Shown here one piece after another: positions 43,478 to 51,994 of a stretch of 64,000 nucleotides of DNA (its first letter is position 1; the number at the start of each line of letters is the position of its first letter). Source of the stretch: JAITMY01 sp031553765 (GTDB lineage: Bacteria; Bacteroidota; Bacteroidia; Bacteroidales; UBA932); NCBI GenBank assembly GCA_031553765.1, contig JAVBKY010000001.1, forward strand, positions 186,001-250,000, given 5' to 3'. The position numbers were made by a program, and so were the translations under genes. Below the pieces are notes generated by a model that worked only from the letters and a program-made list of their open reading frames with translations, made no database searches and was not told the origin of the DNA.

Positions 43478-43628
43478 AGCCCGTAGGGCTGGAATGTTGG
43501 TAGTAAAATTACATGACGATTACCACATGGCGCGCGGAGAACACACTTCCCCAGAATAGAGAACCGCATCCCGCGCGCAAAATACAAGCCCTACCCCAGT
43601 GCTAACAACATGTAACGCCTACGGCGTT
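43478..43628. repeat. Spacer with repeat copy A and mini-hairpins
   Basis: Contains AGCCC-GTA-GGGCT (43478-43490), copy A of the 55-bp GCGCGCGG repeat (43526-43580) and AACGCC-TAC-GGCGTT (43614-43628). It lies between the OPT and glycosyltransferase genes. Confidence 0.6.
43526..43580 (-). repeat. 55-bp GC-rich repeat, copy A
   Basis: Read on the minus strand it ends TCTGGGGAAGTG, four variable bases, CTCCGCGCGCCATG. The same segment occurs at 56744-56773 with 26 of 30 bases identical. The ends GCGCGCGG..CCGCGCGC are inverted. Confidence 0.8.
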
Positions 43629-43651
43629 AGAAAGTCGATAGTGTTCACACT

Positions 43652-44602
43652 CTATATCTTTTCTTCTATAAGATATTGATTTCTGTCGCCGGAGCTACGA
43701 GCAATGAGTTCGCCGAGGTAGCCGGAAAGGAAAAGCAGCGTACCCATTATCATTACTGTGAGGCCGATGTAGAAGTATGGGCTACTGGTTACAAGCGGCG
43801 CCATCACACCTTTACTTAAACAAATAATCTTGTTTACACCCAGGTAAATAGCCATCACCAATCCAATAAAAAACATCAGAGCACCCATTACACCAAAAAA
43901 ATGCATAGGCTTTTTTCCAAATTTAGTAACAAATATTACCGACATCATGTCGAGAAAACCCGTCATAAAGCGCTCCCAGCCAAACTTACTTTCACCGTAT
44001 TTACGTGCCTGATGCACCACCACCTTTTCGCCAATCTTTTTAAATCCGGCCTGCTTTGCCAGCACAGGAATATAGCGATGCATATCACCGTATACCTCTA
44101 TGCTTTTTACTACCTTTTTCTTATACGCCTTCAAGCCGCAGTTCATATCGTGCAGCTTAATGCCTGTAATGAGGCGTACCGTAGCATTATACAATTTACT
44201 CGGCAAGCGCTTTCCAATTGGGTCATGACGCTTTTTCTTCCAGCCCGAAACAACATCAAAACCATCTTCGGTTATCATGCGATACAACTCTGGGATTTCA
44301 TCGGGACTATCCTGCAAATCGGCATCCATGGTAATAACCACATTGCCCTGCACCGCAGCAAAGCCGCAGTATAATGCGGCAGCCTTACCATAGTTGCGCT
44401 GTAAGCGAATACCTTTGAGCATATCACCGTATTCCTTCTGCAAGCGCTGTACCACACTCCACGAGGTGTCGGTACTTCCGTCATCAATCATGACTACTTC
44501 GCAAGAAAACTTATGCTCGCTAACCACACGCTTAATCCAAGCCATAAGTTCGGGAAGCGATTCCTCCTCGTTATATAGTGGAACTACAATTGAAATATCC
44601 AT
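43652..44602 (-). CDS. GT2 glycosyltransferase, DPM/GtrB-like
   Basis: 316 aa. The N-terminal GT-A domain starts I-S-I-V-V-P-L-Y-N-E-E-E-S-L-P-E-L and has D-D-G-S-T-D-T-S, M-D-A-D-L-Q-D-S-P-D-E-I-P (metal-binding D-x-D) and a later G-E-S-K-F-G. Two membrane helices close the protein (about 228-255 and 270-298). This matches the polyprenyl-phosphate glycosyltransferases (DPMS/GtrB/ArnC type), which load a sugar on undecaprenyl phosphate at the inner membrane. A DUF4199 membrane protein gene lies 113 nt upstream, a pair seen in other Bacteroidota. Confidence 0.87.
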   Translation of the reverse strand: MDISIVVPLYNEEESLPELMAWIKRVVSEHKFSCEVVMIDDGSTDTSWSVVQRLQKEYGDMLKGIRLQRNYGKAAALYCGFAAVQGNVVITMDADLQDSPDEIPELYRMITEDGFDVVSGWKKKRHDPIGKRLPSKLYNATVRLITGIKLHDMNCGLKAYKKKVVKSIEVYGDMHRYIPVLAKQAGFKKIGEKVVVHQARKYGESKFGWERFMTGFLDMMSVIFVTKFGKKPMHFFGVMGALMFFIGLVMAIYLGVNKIICLSKGVMAPLVTSSPYFYIGLTVMIMGTLLFLSGYLGELIARSSGDRNQYLIEEKI

Positions 44603-44715
44603 AATGAAAAGTTATAAGTCAATAGTCGTAAATTAAAGTAGATAAATTACGCTTCTCGTGATAAAAAGATAAAAGCCCCTCAGGCGATGAATATATCTTT
44701 TCATCATTTATCTCT

Positions 44716-45258
44716 TTAAATCATTGCATTCGGGTTCTCTCTTTTGAGAAATGCCGATGTAATGAGTGACACAAAAAAGCCCAGCACTGAATAAGTAAAA
44801 ATGGAGAAAAGGACAATACTTACAGGCGTCATCATAGCACGGGAGGCCATCATAGCCATATCAATTTGATCCTCGTCATACTTGCCGCTTTCGGCCATGT
44901 GTTGCGCAGCCACCTCAAAACTTTTCTCTAGATAGGAGGGATCAACCACATTGACCAAAACAGCTGTGTAGGCACCTAAAAGAACTGCGGCAAACGCACA
45001 CAACAGCGTGCCAAAATGCAACGCTTGACCGTAAGTGATAAAACCACCTTTAACTTTATCGCGATAGGCAATAGTAGCCCAAATAATACCACCTATGAAT
45101 ACGGCATAGCTCAACATATTCATTATTGTAGAACCGCCGTAAATATGAAAAATGTAGTCTATTAATGAAACTACCACCAACGCTGCACCCAAGTAGGCGC
45201 CGTAGGTGGCAGTATTTTTCAACAAACCATTGCGGTCTGTTTTCTGTGCTTGTTCCAT
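44716..45258 (-). CDS. DUF4199 membrane protein
   Basis: 180 aa with four membrane helices (about 18-38, 44-62, 80-104, 145-170) and a loop of about 30 polar residues before the last. The pattern Y-G-A-Y-L-G-A-A-L, and G-G-F-I-T-Y-G-Q-A-L-H-F-G, and F-S-I-F-T-Y-S-V-L-G match DUF4199. The function is unknown. It is linked to the downstream glycosyltransferase and preceded by TATCTTTG (45289-45282). Confidence 0.82.
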   Translation of the reverse strand: MEQAQKTDRNGLLKNTATYGAYLGAALVVVSLIDYIFHIYGGSTIMNMLSYAVFIGGIIWATIAYRDKVKGGFITYGQALHFGTLLCAFAAVLLGAYTAVLVNVVDPSYLEKSFEVAAQHMAESGKYDEDQIDMAMMASRAMMTPVSIVLFSIFTYSVLGFFVSLITSAFLKRENPNAMI

Positions 45259-45281
45259 TGAGTAACTCTTTTTTGTTAGTA

Positions 45282-45289
45282 CAAAGATA
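45282..45289 (-). promoter_or_regulatory. -7 element of the DUF4199 gene
   Basis: TATCTTTG on the minus strand, 24 nt before the ATG. It lies within 10 nt of the divergent SRP RNA promoter. Confidence 0.5.
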
Positions 45290-45295
45290 AGATTT

Positions 45296-45326
45296 TTTGC
45301 TAAAACGTAAAGATTTACTACATTTG
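45296..45326 (+). promoter_or_regulatory. Promoter of the SRP RNA
   Basis: TTTG (45296-45299), exactly 19 nt, TACATTTG (45319-45326). Full match; the RNA should begin near 45332. Confidence 0.8.
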
Positions 45327-45331
45327 CATTC

Positions 45332-45440
45332 GATTTGGGGTAAGTCTTATACGACCAGCTCCTACTGAACTCCCCCAGGACCGGAAGGTAGCAAGGGTAG
45401 GTGGTTGTAGCGGTGCGATATAAGGTGCTTGCCCCTTTTT
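45332..45440 (+). ncRNA. ffs: Signal recognition particle RNA (4.5S type)
   Basis: About 105 nt. The conserved tip contains CAGGACCGGAAGGTAGCAAGGG, the bacterial GGAA tetraloop and asymmetric loop bound by Ffh. The ends pair as GGGGTAAG..CTTAT with ATAAGG..CTTGCCCC, followed by five T (terminator). It pairs functionally with Ffh, encoded 1.7 kb downstream. Its 5' end is set by the promoter and may shift by a few bases. Confidence 0.9.
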
Positions 45441-45515
45441 AATGGACAATTGACAATGGATAGCTGATAATTAGTATCTTCGTTGTTTATTGTCCATTAT
45501 TCATTTATCAACTTA
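45441..45515. repeat. Self-complementary word repeat after the SRP RNA
   Basis: AATGGACAATTGACAATGGATAGCTGATAATTAG on the left (34 nt as 3 word units) and TATTGTCCATTATTCATTTATCAACTTATTC on the right. Words are shared with 63205-63271 and 21067-21143. Confidence 0.55.
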
Positions 45516-45521
45516 TTCGTT

Positions 45522-46130
45522 GTGTTGGTTAAAATTCATCCGGATAATCCCAACGCCCGTGAGGTGTCAATGGTGGCCGAAGCGCTGCGGCGCGATGGTG
45601 TGGCCATTTGCCCTACCGACACGGTGTACGCCTTTGTGTGTGCTTTGAGTAGTAAAAAAGCGTACGATGAACTGCTACGAATAAAGGGGGTAAAAGAAAG
45701 GGATGCCAACTTTTCGCTGATATTCCCCAGCATTAGCAATATGGCGGATTATGCCAAAGTGGATAACCAAGCGTTTAAGGTATTGAAGCAAAATCTGCCG
45801 GGGGCCTTTACCTTTATTTTCAACGCTTCAGGCAAGGTTCCCGACAAGTTACTGAGTCGCCGTAAGAACATTGGCGTGCGTATTCCCGACAACAACATTG
45901 TGATGGCTATTTTGGAGCAGCTGGGCTGTCCCCTACTCACCACCTCGATAAAATCGGATGATGAAATTGTGAAGTACATTACCGACCCTGAAGAGCTACA
46001 TAATCTGTACGAAAAGCGCGTGAACGTGGTAATTGACGGAGGCATGGGTGGCAATATTCCATCTACGGTAGTAGACTGCACTACTCAACCCTACGAGCTG
46101 GTACGTGAAGGAAAAGGGGAACTGATTTAG
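45522..46130 (+). CDS. YrdC/YciO/Sua5 family protein (threonylcarbamoyl-AMP synthase-like)
   Basis: 202 aa if started at the GTG at 45522, which gives M-L-V-K-I-H-P-D-N-P-N, the usual opening of this family in Bacteroidota; longer readings begin before the predicted promoter region. Contains G-V-A-I-C-P-T-D-T-V-Y (L-threonine/ATP site) and K-N-I-G-V-R-I-P, as in Sua5/TsaC. These enzymes make threonylcarbamoyl-adenylate for tRNA t6A37. The YciO subgroup is not proven to do so; the usual PTDTVYGL is PTDTVYAF here, so I leave the symbol empty. Confidence 0.78.
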   Translation: MLVKIHPDNPNAREVSMVAEALRRDGVAICPTDTVYAFVCALSSKKAYDELLRIKGVKERDANFSLIFPSISNMADYAKVDNQAFKVLKQNLPGAFTFIFNASGKVPDKLLSRRKNIGVRIPDNNIVMAILEQLGCPLLTTSIKSDDEIVKYITDPEELHNLYEKRVNVVIDGGMGGNIPSTVVDCTTQPYELVREGKGELI

Positions 46131-46147
46131 CCCCCCTTTCGTTTTAT

Positions 46148-47029
46148 CTATCCGTATACTTCCTTTTTATACGCCTTCAGCGTATTTTTCATGAGCGAGA
46201 TAATTGTCATGGGGCCAACACCACCTGGAACAGGTGTAATGTAGCTGCACTTGGGCGCTACTTCATCATACTTCACATCACCCTTGAGGCGGAAACCGCT
46301 TTTGGTATCGGTAGCAGGAACGCGTGTAATACCTACGTCAACTATTACCGCGCCAGGCTTTACCATATCGGCAGTCAAAAATTCGGGTTGGCCTAATGCC
46401 GCTACAATAATATCAGCGGTAAGGCAAATTTCCTTTACATTCTTGGTGCGGCTGTGGCACACGGTTACGGTGCAATCGCCGGGGTAACCCTTTTGCGAAA
46501 GCAGGTTCATCATGGGGCGACCAACAATGTTGCTTCGTCCCACCACCACGCAATGCTTACCCTGCGTTTCTACCTTGTAACGCTTAAGCAGCTCCATTAT
46601 TCCCGCGGGTGTGGCCGACACGTATGACGGCAAACCAATGGTCATGCGCCCTACATTAACGGGGTGAAATCCGTCAACGTCTTTTTTAGGGTCAATTGCC
46701 TCAATCACCTTTTGCTCGTTGATATGCTTGGGTAAGGGCAACTGCACAATAAATCCATCAACGGCTTCGTCGGCGTTGAGCTTAGCTATTTGGTTAAGCA
46801 GCTCCTGCTCGGAAATGGTATCTTCAAAGCGCAGCACCTGCGACTTGAAGCCGCACTCGCTACAGGCTTTTTCCTTACCTGCTACGTAGGTTTGGCTGGC
46901 GCCATCATTGCCTACAATAATGGCTACCAGCTGAGGAATACGCTCACCTGCTGCTGCCAGCTGCGCCACCTCTGCCGCAATTTCGCCTCGCACTTCAGCG
47001 GCTATCTTTTTACCGTCTAAAATCTCCAT
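46148..47029 (-). CDS. folD: Methylenetetrahydrofolate dehydrogenase/cyclohydrolase FolD
   Basis: 293 aa. Contains the catalytic-lysine region (Y-V-A-G-K-E-K-A-C), V-D-G-F-I-V-Q-L-P-L-P-K-H, P-K-K-D-V-D-G-F-H-P and V-V-G-R-S-N-I-V-G-R-P (NADP site), ending with T-P-V-P-G-G-V-G-P-M-T. It interconverts 5,10-methylene- and 10-formyl-tetrahydrofolate. It follows ffh on the same strand after a 93-nt repeat-rich spacer. Confidence 0.96.
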   Translation of the reverse strand: MEILDGKKIAAEVRGEIAAEVAQLAAAGERIPQLVAIIVGNDGASQTYVAGKEKACSECGFKSQVLRFEDTISEQELLNQIAKLNADEAVDGFIVQLPLPKHINEQKVIEAIDPKKDVDGFHPVNVGRMTIGLPSYVSATPAGIMELLKRYKVETQGKHCVVVGRSNIVGRPMMNLLSQKGYPGDCTVTVCHSRTKNVKEICLTADIIVAALGQPEFLTADMVKPGAVIVDVGITRVPATDTKSGFRLKGDVKYDEVAPKCSYITPVPGGVGPMTIISLMKNTLKAYKKEVYG

Positions 47030-47122
47030 GATTTAATGGTTAGTTGTTAATTATTAATGGTAAACGAACACACTTCTCAAGAGTGCACTTTTCATTAACC
47101 ATTAACAATTTATCATTAATAA
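47030..47122. repeat. Self-complementary word repeat between ffh and folD
   Basis: Left: TTAATGGTTAGTTGTTAATTATTAATGG. Right: CATTAACCATTAACAATTTATCATTAATAATTA. The words ATTAATGG and CCATTAA face each other, allowing a long imperfect stem. Confidence 0.6.
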
Positions 47123-48451
47123 TTATCTCCTCATACCTCCCATCATATTCATCAAATTCTTTGCACCGCCACCGCCAAGATTTTTCATCATCTTGCGGGT
47201 ATCTTCAAACTGCTTAAGCAGGCGGTTCACCTCTTCAATTCCGCGACCGCTACCTGAAGCAATACGCTTACGGCGGCTGCCGTTTATCACATCGGGATTT
47301 TCGCGCTCCTCCATTGTCATGGATGATATAATAGCTTCGATGCCCTTGAATGCGTCATCGTCAATATCAATATTTTTTAGCGCCTTGCCAATACCCGGAA
47401 TCATACCCAGCAAATCCTTCACGTTACCCATCTTTTTGATTTGCTGAATCTGGTTGATGAAGTCGTTGAAGTTAAACTGATTTTTGGCTATACGCTTTTG
47501 TATGCGACGTGCCTCGTCCTCGTCATACTGCTCCTGCGCACGCTCCACCAACGACACGATATCACCCATGCCCAAAATACGGTCGGCCATACGCTCGGGG
47601 TAGAACACCTGCAAGGCATCCATCTTTTCGCCCGTACTCAAGAACTTGATAGGCTTGTTAACCACCGCACGAATGGAAAGTGCCGCACCACCGCGGGTAT
47701 CACCGTCCAACTTGGTAAGCACTACGCCATCAAAATTCAAACGGTCGTTAAATTCCTTGGCGGTATTCACAGCGTCCTGTCCGGTCATGGAGTCCACCAC
47801 AAACAAGGTTTCGGATGGCGACACGGCTTTTTTCACCGCTTCAATTTCGCGCATCATCTCCTCGTCAATAGCCAAGCGTCCGGCAGTATCGACAATCACC
47901 ACGTTGCGACCATTCTTTTTAGCAAATTCAATGGCGTTTTTGGCAATCTGCACAGGGTTTTTATTCCCCTCTTCGGTATAAACCGGTACACCTATTTGTT
48001 CACCTAATACCTTCAATTGGTCAATAGCTGCAGGACGATATACGTCACCTGCTACGAGCAACGGCGCACGACCTTTTTTGAGAATAGAGGCAGCTAGTTT
48101 ACCGGAGAAGGTAGTTTTACCCGAACCCTGCAAACCCGCTATGAGCACCACCGCAGGCGAACCGCTGAACTTAATCTCCTCGGCCTCCTTACCCATGAGC
48201 TGCACGAGCTCATCGTGCACAATCTTGGTAAGCATCTGCCCCGGCTTCACAGCCGTGAGCACGTTTTGACCAAGGGCTTTTTGCTTTACGTCATCGGTAA
48301 AACTTTTTGCCACCTTGTAGCTCACGTCGGCATCAAGCAATGCCTTGCGAATTTCCTTAATGGTTTCCGCAACGTTTATCTCGGTAATTTTACCTTCGCC
48401 CTTAAGCGTCTTAAACGCTCTATCCAGTTTATCCTGTAGGTTCTCAAACAT
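47123..48451 (-). CDS. ffh: Signal recognition particle protein Ffh (SRP54)
   Basis: 442 aa. N domain, then GTPase G domain with G-L-Q-G-S-G-K-T-T (P-loop, about residues 107-115), D-T-A-G-R-L, T-K-L-D-G-D-T-R-G-G, and a Met-rich M domain with S-G-R-G-I-E-E-V-N that binds signal peptides and SRP RNA. The C-terminus (N-L-M-N-M-M-G-G-M-R-R) is typical. It targets inner-membrane proteins co-translationally. Confidence 0.97.
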   Translation of the reverse strand: MFENLQDKLDRAFKTLKGEGKITEINVAETIKEIRKALLDADVSYKVAKSFTDDVKQKALGQNVLTAVKPGQMLTKIVHDELVQLMGKEAEEIKFSGSPAVVLIAGLQGSGKTTFSGKLAASILKKGRAPLLVAGDVYRPAAIDQLKVLGEQIGVPVYTEEGNKNPVQIAKNAIEFAKKNGRNVVIVDTAGRLAIDEEMMREIEAVKKAVSPSETLFVVDSMTGQDAVNTAKEFNDRLNFDGVVLTKLDGDTRGGAALSIRAVVNKPIKFLSTGEKMDALQVFYPERMADRILGMGDIVSLVERAQEQYDEDEARRIQKRIAKNQFNFNDFINQIQQIKKMGNVKDLLGMIPGIGKALKNIDIDDDAFKGIEAIISSMTMEERENPDVINGSRRKRIASGSGRGIEEVNRLLKQFEDTRKMMKNLGGGGAKNLMNMMGGMRR

Positions 48452-48454
48452 AAT

Positions 48455-48548
48455 CTCTTATTGTTTTCTCACAAATATTTTCTTCTCGCAAAGACGCAAA
48501 GTCGCTAAGAAAACCATCTTTGCGTCTCTGCGTCTTAGCGTGAGATGA
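48455..48548. repeat. Inverted CGCAAAGACGCAAAG repeat between argS and ffh
   Basis: Left arm TCTCGCAAAGACGCAAAGTC; right arm CTTTGCGTCTCTGCGTCTTAG then CGTGAGA. A hairpin of at least ten consecutive bp is possible. Wording of this type (CTTTGCGTCTTTGCGTC) recurs in spacers of many bacteria. It may act as a terminator for argS. Confidence 0.6.
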
Positions 48549-48549
48549 T

Positions 48550-50328
48550 TTACATTCTTTCGGGAACTTCAATGCCTAACAATCCCGTGGCGGTTTTAAT
48601 TACATTTCCTATTTGTTGAAGGAGTTCGAGGCGTTGCAATTTTATCTCGGTGTTTTCCTCCTTCAAAATAGAAACATCATGGTAGTACGTGTTGAACTCT
48701 TTTGTCAACTCGTATACATAGTTGGCAATAAGGGCGGGCGAATGCTCGGCTCCGGCCTGCGCTACTACCTGCGGAAAATCCGCCAAATTTTTCACCAACT
48801 CTACCTCACGCTCACCAGGTACTGCTGTACCCGTGGTGGGCTGCAAATTTTGCTCCTGCGCTTTGCGCAAAACGGAGCGAATGCGTGCGTGCGTGTACTG
48901 CAAAAATGGCCCTGTGTTGCCGTTAAAGTCAATGCTCTCTTTTGGGTCAAAGAGCATCGTCTTTTTAGGGTCAACTTTCAGTATAAAATATTTGAGTGCA
49001 CCAAGTCCAATCATGCGAAACAGCTGCTGCTGTTCGTCCTGCGGAATGCCCGCCAACTTACCCAACTCCTGCGAAGTTTCACGAGCCGTAGTAATCATAC
49101 CCTCCATAAGGTCGTCGGCATCAACCACCGTACCTTCGCGCGATTTCATTTTGCCCTCGGGCAACTCCACCATGCCGTAGGAGAGATGGTATATGTAATC
49201 CGACCAATCGTAACCCAACTTTTTCAGCACCAGCTTCAGCACCTGAAAGTGGTAGTTTTGCTCGTTACCTACCACGTAAATCAGTTCCCCGAACTTGTAC
49301 TCCTCAAAGCGCTGGTGGGCAGTACCCAAGTCCTGCGTCATGTACACCGAAGTACCATCAGAGCGCAGCAGGAGTTTTTGGTCAAGGCCATCGGCAGTGA
49401 GGTCAATCCACACTGAGCCATCTTCTTTTTTAAAGAAAACGCCCTTCTTCAAACCATCGTTCACAATTTCCTTTCCAAGAAGATAGGTATTCGATTCGTA
49501 GTATATTTTATCAAACGAAACGCCGAGCTGCTTGTAGGTAACATCAAAGCCTTCGTATACCCAGCCGTTCATGGTTTTCCACAGGTCAACCACCTCCTTA
49601 TCGCCCTGCTCCCACTTAAGCAGCATGTCCTGCGCTTCAATAATGGCAGGAGCCTGCTTTTTGGCATCATCCTCACTCACACCCGTAGCCATGAGCTCCG
49701 AAATTTGCTGCTTGTACAGCTTATCAAACTTCACGTAGTAGTCACCTACCAGGTGATCACCTTTTTTACCCGCCAATTGTGGAGTTTCACCATTGCCAAA
49801 CTTTTTCCATGCCAACATGGATTTGCAAATGTGAATACCACGATCGTTGACTAAGTTCACCTTAATAACATTGTGGCCGTTGGCCTCCAAAATTTGTGCT
49901 ACGGAGTAGCCCAACAGATTATTACGAATATGCCCCAGGTGCAGCGGTTTATTGGTATTGGGCGAGGAGTACTCCACCATTACCGTTTTACCCGAAGTGC
50001 CTTTTTGCTGCACGCCAAAACTTTTATCGGATACAATTTCCGACAGCTGCTGTAACCAAAAATCCTTAGTAAGCTTAATATTCAAAAAGCCCTTTACCAC
50101 GTTGAACGCTTCCACCTGCGGAACATTGGCCTTGAGCCACTCCCCTACCTCGGTACCTGTTTGCTCCGGCGACTTACGGCTCAACTTGGTTAACGGAAAA
50201 GCAACAAGCGTAATATCTCCCTCAAACTCCTTGCGGGTTTTTTGAAATTGCAGGGGCGCGCCTTCAGTATTGTAAAGCGCCTTAGCACATTCAGCGACTT
50301 TTTGGCTAATAAATTGTTCGGTATTCAT
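48550..50328 (-). CDS. argS: Arginyl-tRNA synthetase
   Basis: 592 aa. Class I signature S-S-P-N-T-N-K-P-L-H-L-G-H-I-R (HIGH-like, about residues 122-136) and the KMSKS equivalent G-K-M-K-S-R-E-G near residue 390. The C-terminal anticodon-binding domain includes H-A-R-I-R-S-V-L-R-K and ends T-G-L-L-G-I-E-V-P-E-R-M. Length is normal. It charges tRNA-Arg. Confidence 0.97.
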   Translation of the reverse strand: MNTEQFISQKVAECAKALYNTEGAPLQFQKTRKEFEGDITLVAFPLTKLSRKSPEQTGTEVGEWLKANVPQVEAFNVVKGFLNIKLTKDFWLQQLSEIVSDKSFGVQQKGTSGKTVMVEYSSPNTNKPLHLGHIRNNLLGYSVAQILEANGHNVIKVNLVNDRGIHICKSMLAWKKFGNGETPQLAGKKGDHLVGDYYVKFDKLYKQQISELMATGVSEDDAKKQAPAIIEAQDMLLKWEQGDKEVVDLWKTMNGWVYEGFDVTYKQLGVSFDKIYYESNTYLLGKEIVNDGLKKGVFFKKEDGSVWIDLTADGLDQKLLLRSDGTSVYMTQDLGTAHQRFEEYKFGELIYVVGNEQNYHFQVLKLVLKKLGYDWSDYIYHLSYGMVELPEGKMKSREGTVVDADDLMEGMITTARETSQELGKLAGIPQDEQQQLFRMIGLGALKYFILKVDPKKTMLFDPKESIDFNGNTGPFLQYTHARIRSVLRKAQEQNLQPTTGTAVPGEREVELVKNLADFPQVVAQAGAEHSPALIANYVYELTKEFNTYYHDVSILKEENTEIKLQRLELLQQIGNVIKTATGLLGIEVPERM

Positions 50329-50334
50329 GAGAAA

Positions 50335-50440
50335 GTTGAACTGTTGAATAGTTAAACTGTTGAACTGTTCAAAATTCGATTATGTTGTTGGCTGTTTATA
50401 AAACAATTCAACAAGCAAGCAATTCAACAATTCAACACTA
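50335..50440. repeat. GTTGAACTGTT / AATTCAACAA word repeat
   Basis: Several GTTGAACTGTTGAATAG-type words on the left face CAATTCAACAAGC and CAATTCAACAATTCAAC on the right. It lies between the divergent argS and TPR genes. Confidence 0.55.
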
Positions 50441-50540
50441 AAAAAGAGTGTAAAGATAGCTATTTTTCTGCTTTGAGTCAAAAGCAAATGCCAACCACTA
50501 CGCCAGTTGGCAGAAAAAAGTGTAAAAATACCTCCATGTA

Positions 50541-50571
50541 TTGCGTATAACGATTAAATTCGCTATTTTTG
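50541..50571 (+). promoter_or_regulatory. Promoter of the TPR gene
   Basis: TTG (50541-50543), 20 nt, TATTTTTG (50564-50571), 41 nt before the ATG. Confidence 0.45.
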
Positions 50572-50612
50572 CCACCCAATTTGCACCAAAAACTTTTAAG
50601 AAAGAACATAAT

Positions 50613-51305
50613 ATGTCAAAGAAAGCATCACACGGCGACGAAAATCTTGAGGCCATTGAGCACACACTTAGCAACGCCGAATCATTTGTTCAAAAGTACC
50701 AAAAGCAACTTATTTACGGCTTTGGTGCTGCCATACTGCTGGTTGCAGCATTTTTTGCCTACCAAAACTGGTACAAGGCTCCGCTTGAAGAAGAAGCACA
50801 ATCACAAATGTTTGCTGCAGTACAATACTTTGAGGCTGATTCACTTAATACAGCACTTAATGGTGACGGTAGCAACCTTGGTCTACTGGACATAGAAGAC
50901 CGTTACAGCAGCACCAAGGCGGGTAACCTTGCTTGCTACTACACAGGCTTGTGCTACATGCACACCGGCATGTACGAGGAGGCTATCACCTACCTTAAAA
51001 AGTACAGCCCTGCTGACAAGTTGAGCAAAGCATTATCATTGGGTAACCTTGGCGATGCGTACAGCGAGTTAAAGGACTACAGCAATGCTGCATCATACTA
51101 CAAGAAGGCCGCCGGCGCAGACCACAGCCGCCTTACCTCACCTCGCTATCTTATGAAAGCTGGTTTGGTGCTTGAAGTAGAAGGTAAGTATGCCGACGCT
51201 GCGAAATTATACAAGCAGATAAAGAAGGATTTTCCTGATACCAACGAAGGTCGTGAAGCCGATAAATACATTGCTCGCGCACAGCTGCTGGCTGAACAAA
51301 AGTAG
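50613..51305 (+). CDS. Membrane-anchored tetratricopeptide repeat protein
   Basis: 230 aa from the ATG at 50613 (M-S-K-K-A-S-H-G-D-E-N); a longer reading starts at the promoter. One membrane helix at about residues 33-52 (L-I-Y-G-F-G-A-A-I-L-L-V-A-A-F-F), then three to four TPR units (A-C-Y-Y-T-G-L-C-Y-M-H-T-G-M-Y-E-E-A-I-T; L-G-D-A-Y-S-E-L-K-D-Y; A-G-L-V-L-E-V-E-G-K-Y-A-D-A-A-K). It resembles YfgM, a periplasmic chaperone partner of the Sec translocon, but with different repeats. ribH lies 116 nt downstream; the pair is common in this phylum. Confidence 0.82.
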   Translation: MSKKASHGDENLEAIEHTLSNAESFVQKYQKQLIYGFGAAILLVAAFFAYQNWYKAPLEEEAQSQMFAAVQYFEADSLNTALNGDGSNLGLLDIEDRYSSTKAGNLACYYTGLCYMHTGMYEEAITYLKKYSPADKLSKALSLGNLGDAYSELKDYSNAASYYKKAAGADHSRLTSPRYLMKAGLVLEVEGKYADAAKLYKQIKKDFPDTNEGREADKYIARAQLLAEQK

Positions 51306-51314
51306 GCTATAGTT

Positions 51315-51336
51315 AGTCGGCAAATAAGCAGTCGGC
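51315..51336. repeat. AGTCGGCAAATAAGCAGTCGGC, copy of the words inside uvrA
   Basis: 22 nt. A near-copy of the sequence inserted in uvrA at 55401-55430. Lies after the TPR gene stop. Confidence 0.5.
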
Positions 51337-51346
51337 GAGAGTCAAT

Positions 51347-51383
51347 AAAAAACCAAGACGACTTCACTGCGCCTTGGTTTTTT
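51347..51383 (+). terminator. Terminator of the TPR gene
   Basis: AAAAAACCAAG (51347-51357) pairs with CTTGGTTTTTT (51373-51383), followed by further T. It lies 42 nt after the stop. Confidence 0.85.
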
Positions 51384-51421
51384 ACTTTAAAACTTTACAA
51401 ACTTTATAAACTTATCACATC

Positions 51422-51910
51422 ATGTCATCAGCAGACCACAACCTTTCACATGTGCACGACGGACAGATACCGTCGGCTAAGGATATGCGCTTTGGCATTG
51501 TAGTGTCGGAGTGGAACATAGAAGTTACTAAAAAGTTGCTTGACGGCGCCTACAACACATTGATAAAGCACGAAGCAAAAGAAAAAAATATTGTAGTTAA
51601 GTGGGTTCCGGGCAGCTTTGAACTACCGCTAGGCGCACAGCTTATGGCTGAAAGTAACAAGTTCGACGCCATTATATGCTTGGGCTGCGTAATACAGGGT
51701 GAAACCCGCCACTTTGATTTTATTTGCAGCTCCGTATCGCAAGCCATTATGAACTTAGGGCTAGAGTATAACCTGCCATTCATATTCGGTGTGCTTACTC
51801 CAAATAATCAGGAGCAGGCACAAGACCGCGCAGGCGGTCAATACGGTAATAAAGGGGATGAGGCCGCAGTTACCGCCATTAAAATGGTTAGCTTACAGCA
51901 AACCATTTAA
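51422..51910 (+). CDS. ribH: 6,7-dimethyl-8-ribityllumazine synthase
   Basis: 162 aa. Contains V-V-S-E-W-N (substrate site), V-P-G-S-F-E-L-P-L-G-A-Q, G-C-V-I-Q-G-E-T-R-H-F-D (with the catalytic His) and F-G-V-L-T-P-N-N. It condenses 3,4-dihydroxybutanone phosphate with the ribitylaminouracil in riboflavin synthesis and assembles into pentamers or capsids. No FMN riboswitch is visible upstream. No other rib gene is nearby. Confidence 0.95.
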   Translation: MSSADHNLSHVHDGQIPSAKDMRFGIVVSEWNIEVTKKLLDGAYNTLIKHEAKEKNIVVKWVPGSFELPLGAQLMAESNKFDAIICLGCVIQGETRHFDFICSSVSQAIMNLGLEYNLPFIFGVLTPNNQEQAQDRAGGQYGNKGDEAAVTAIKMVSLQQTI

Positions 51911-51992
51911 TTAAAAATGAAAAGTTAAGAATTAAAAATTACTTTACCATTACGGATTTTTTAATTCTCCATTCTCAACTCTCAACTAATTA
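51911..51992. repeat. AAATGAAAAGTTAAGAATTAA word repeat
   Basis: Left TTAAAAATGAAAAGTTAAGAATTAAAAATTAC; right TTTTTAATTCTCCATTCTCAACTCTCAACTAATTAC. The halves are loosely complementary. It lies between ribH and yebC. Confidence 0.5.
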
Positions 51993-51994
51993 CT

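Noticed and set aside
48613..49416. 267-aa antisense frame in argS
   Set aside because: Shadow of argS; no supporting features.
51384..51421. FMN riboswitch before ribH
   Set aside because: The leader is about 40 nt and carries none of the RFN conserved segments.
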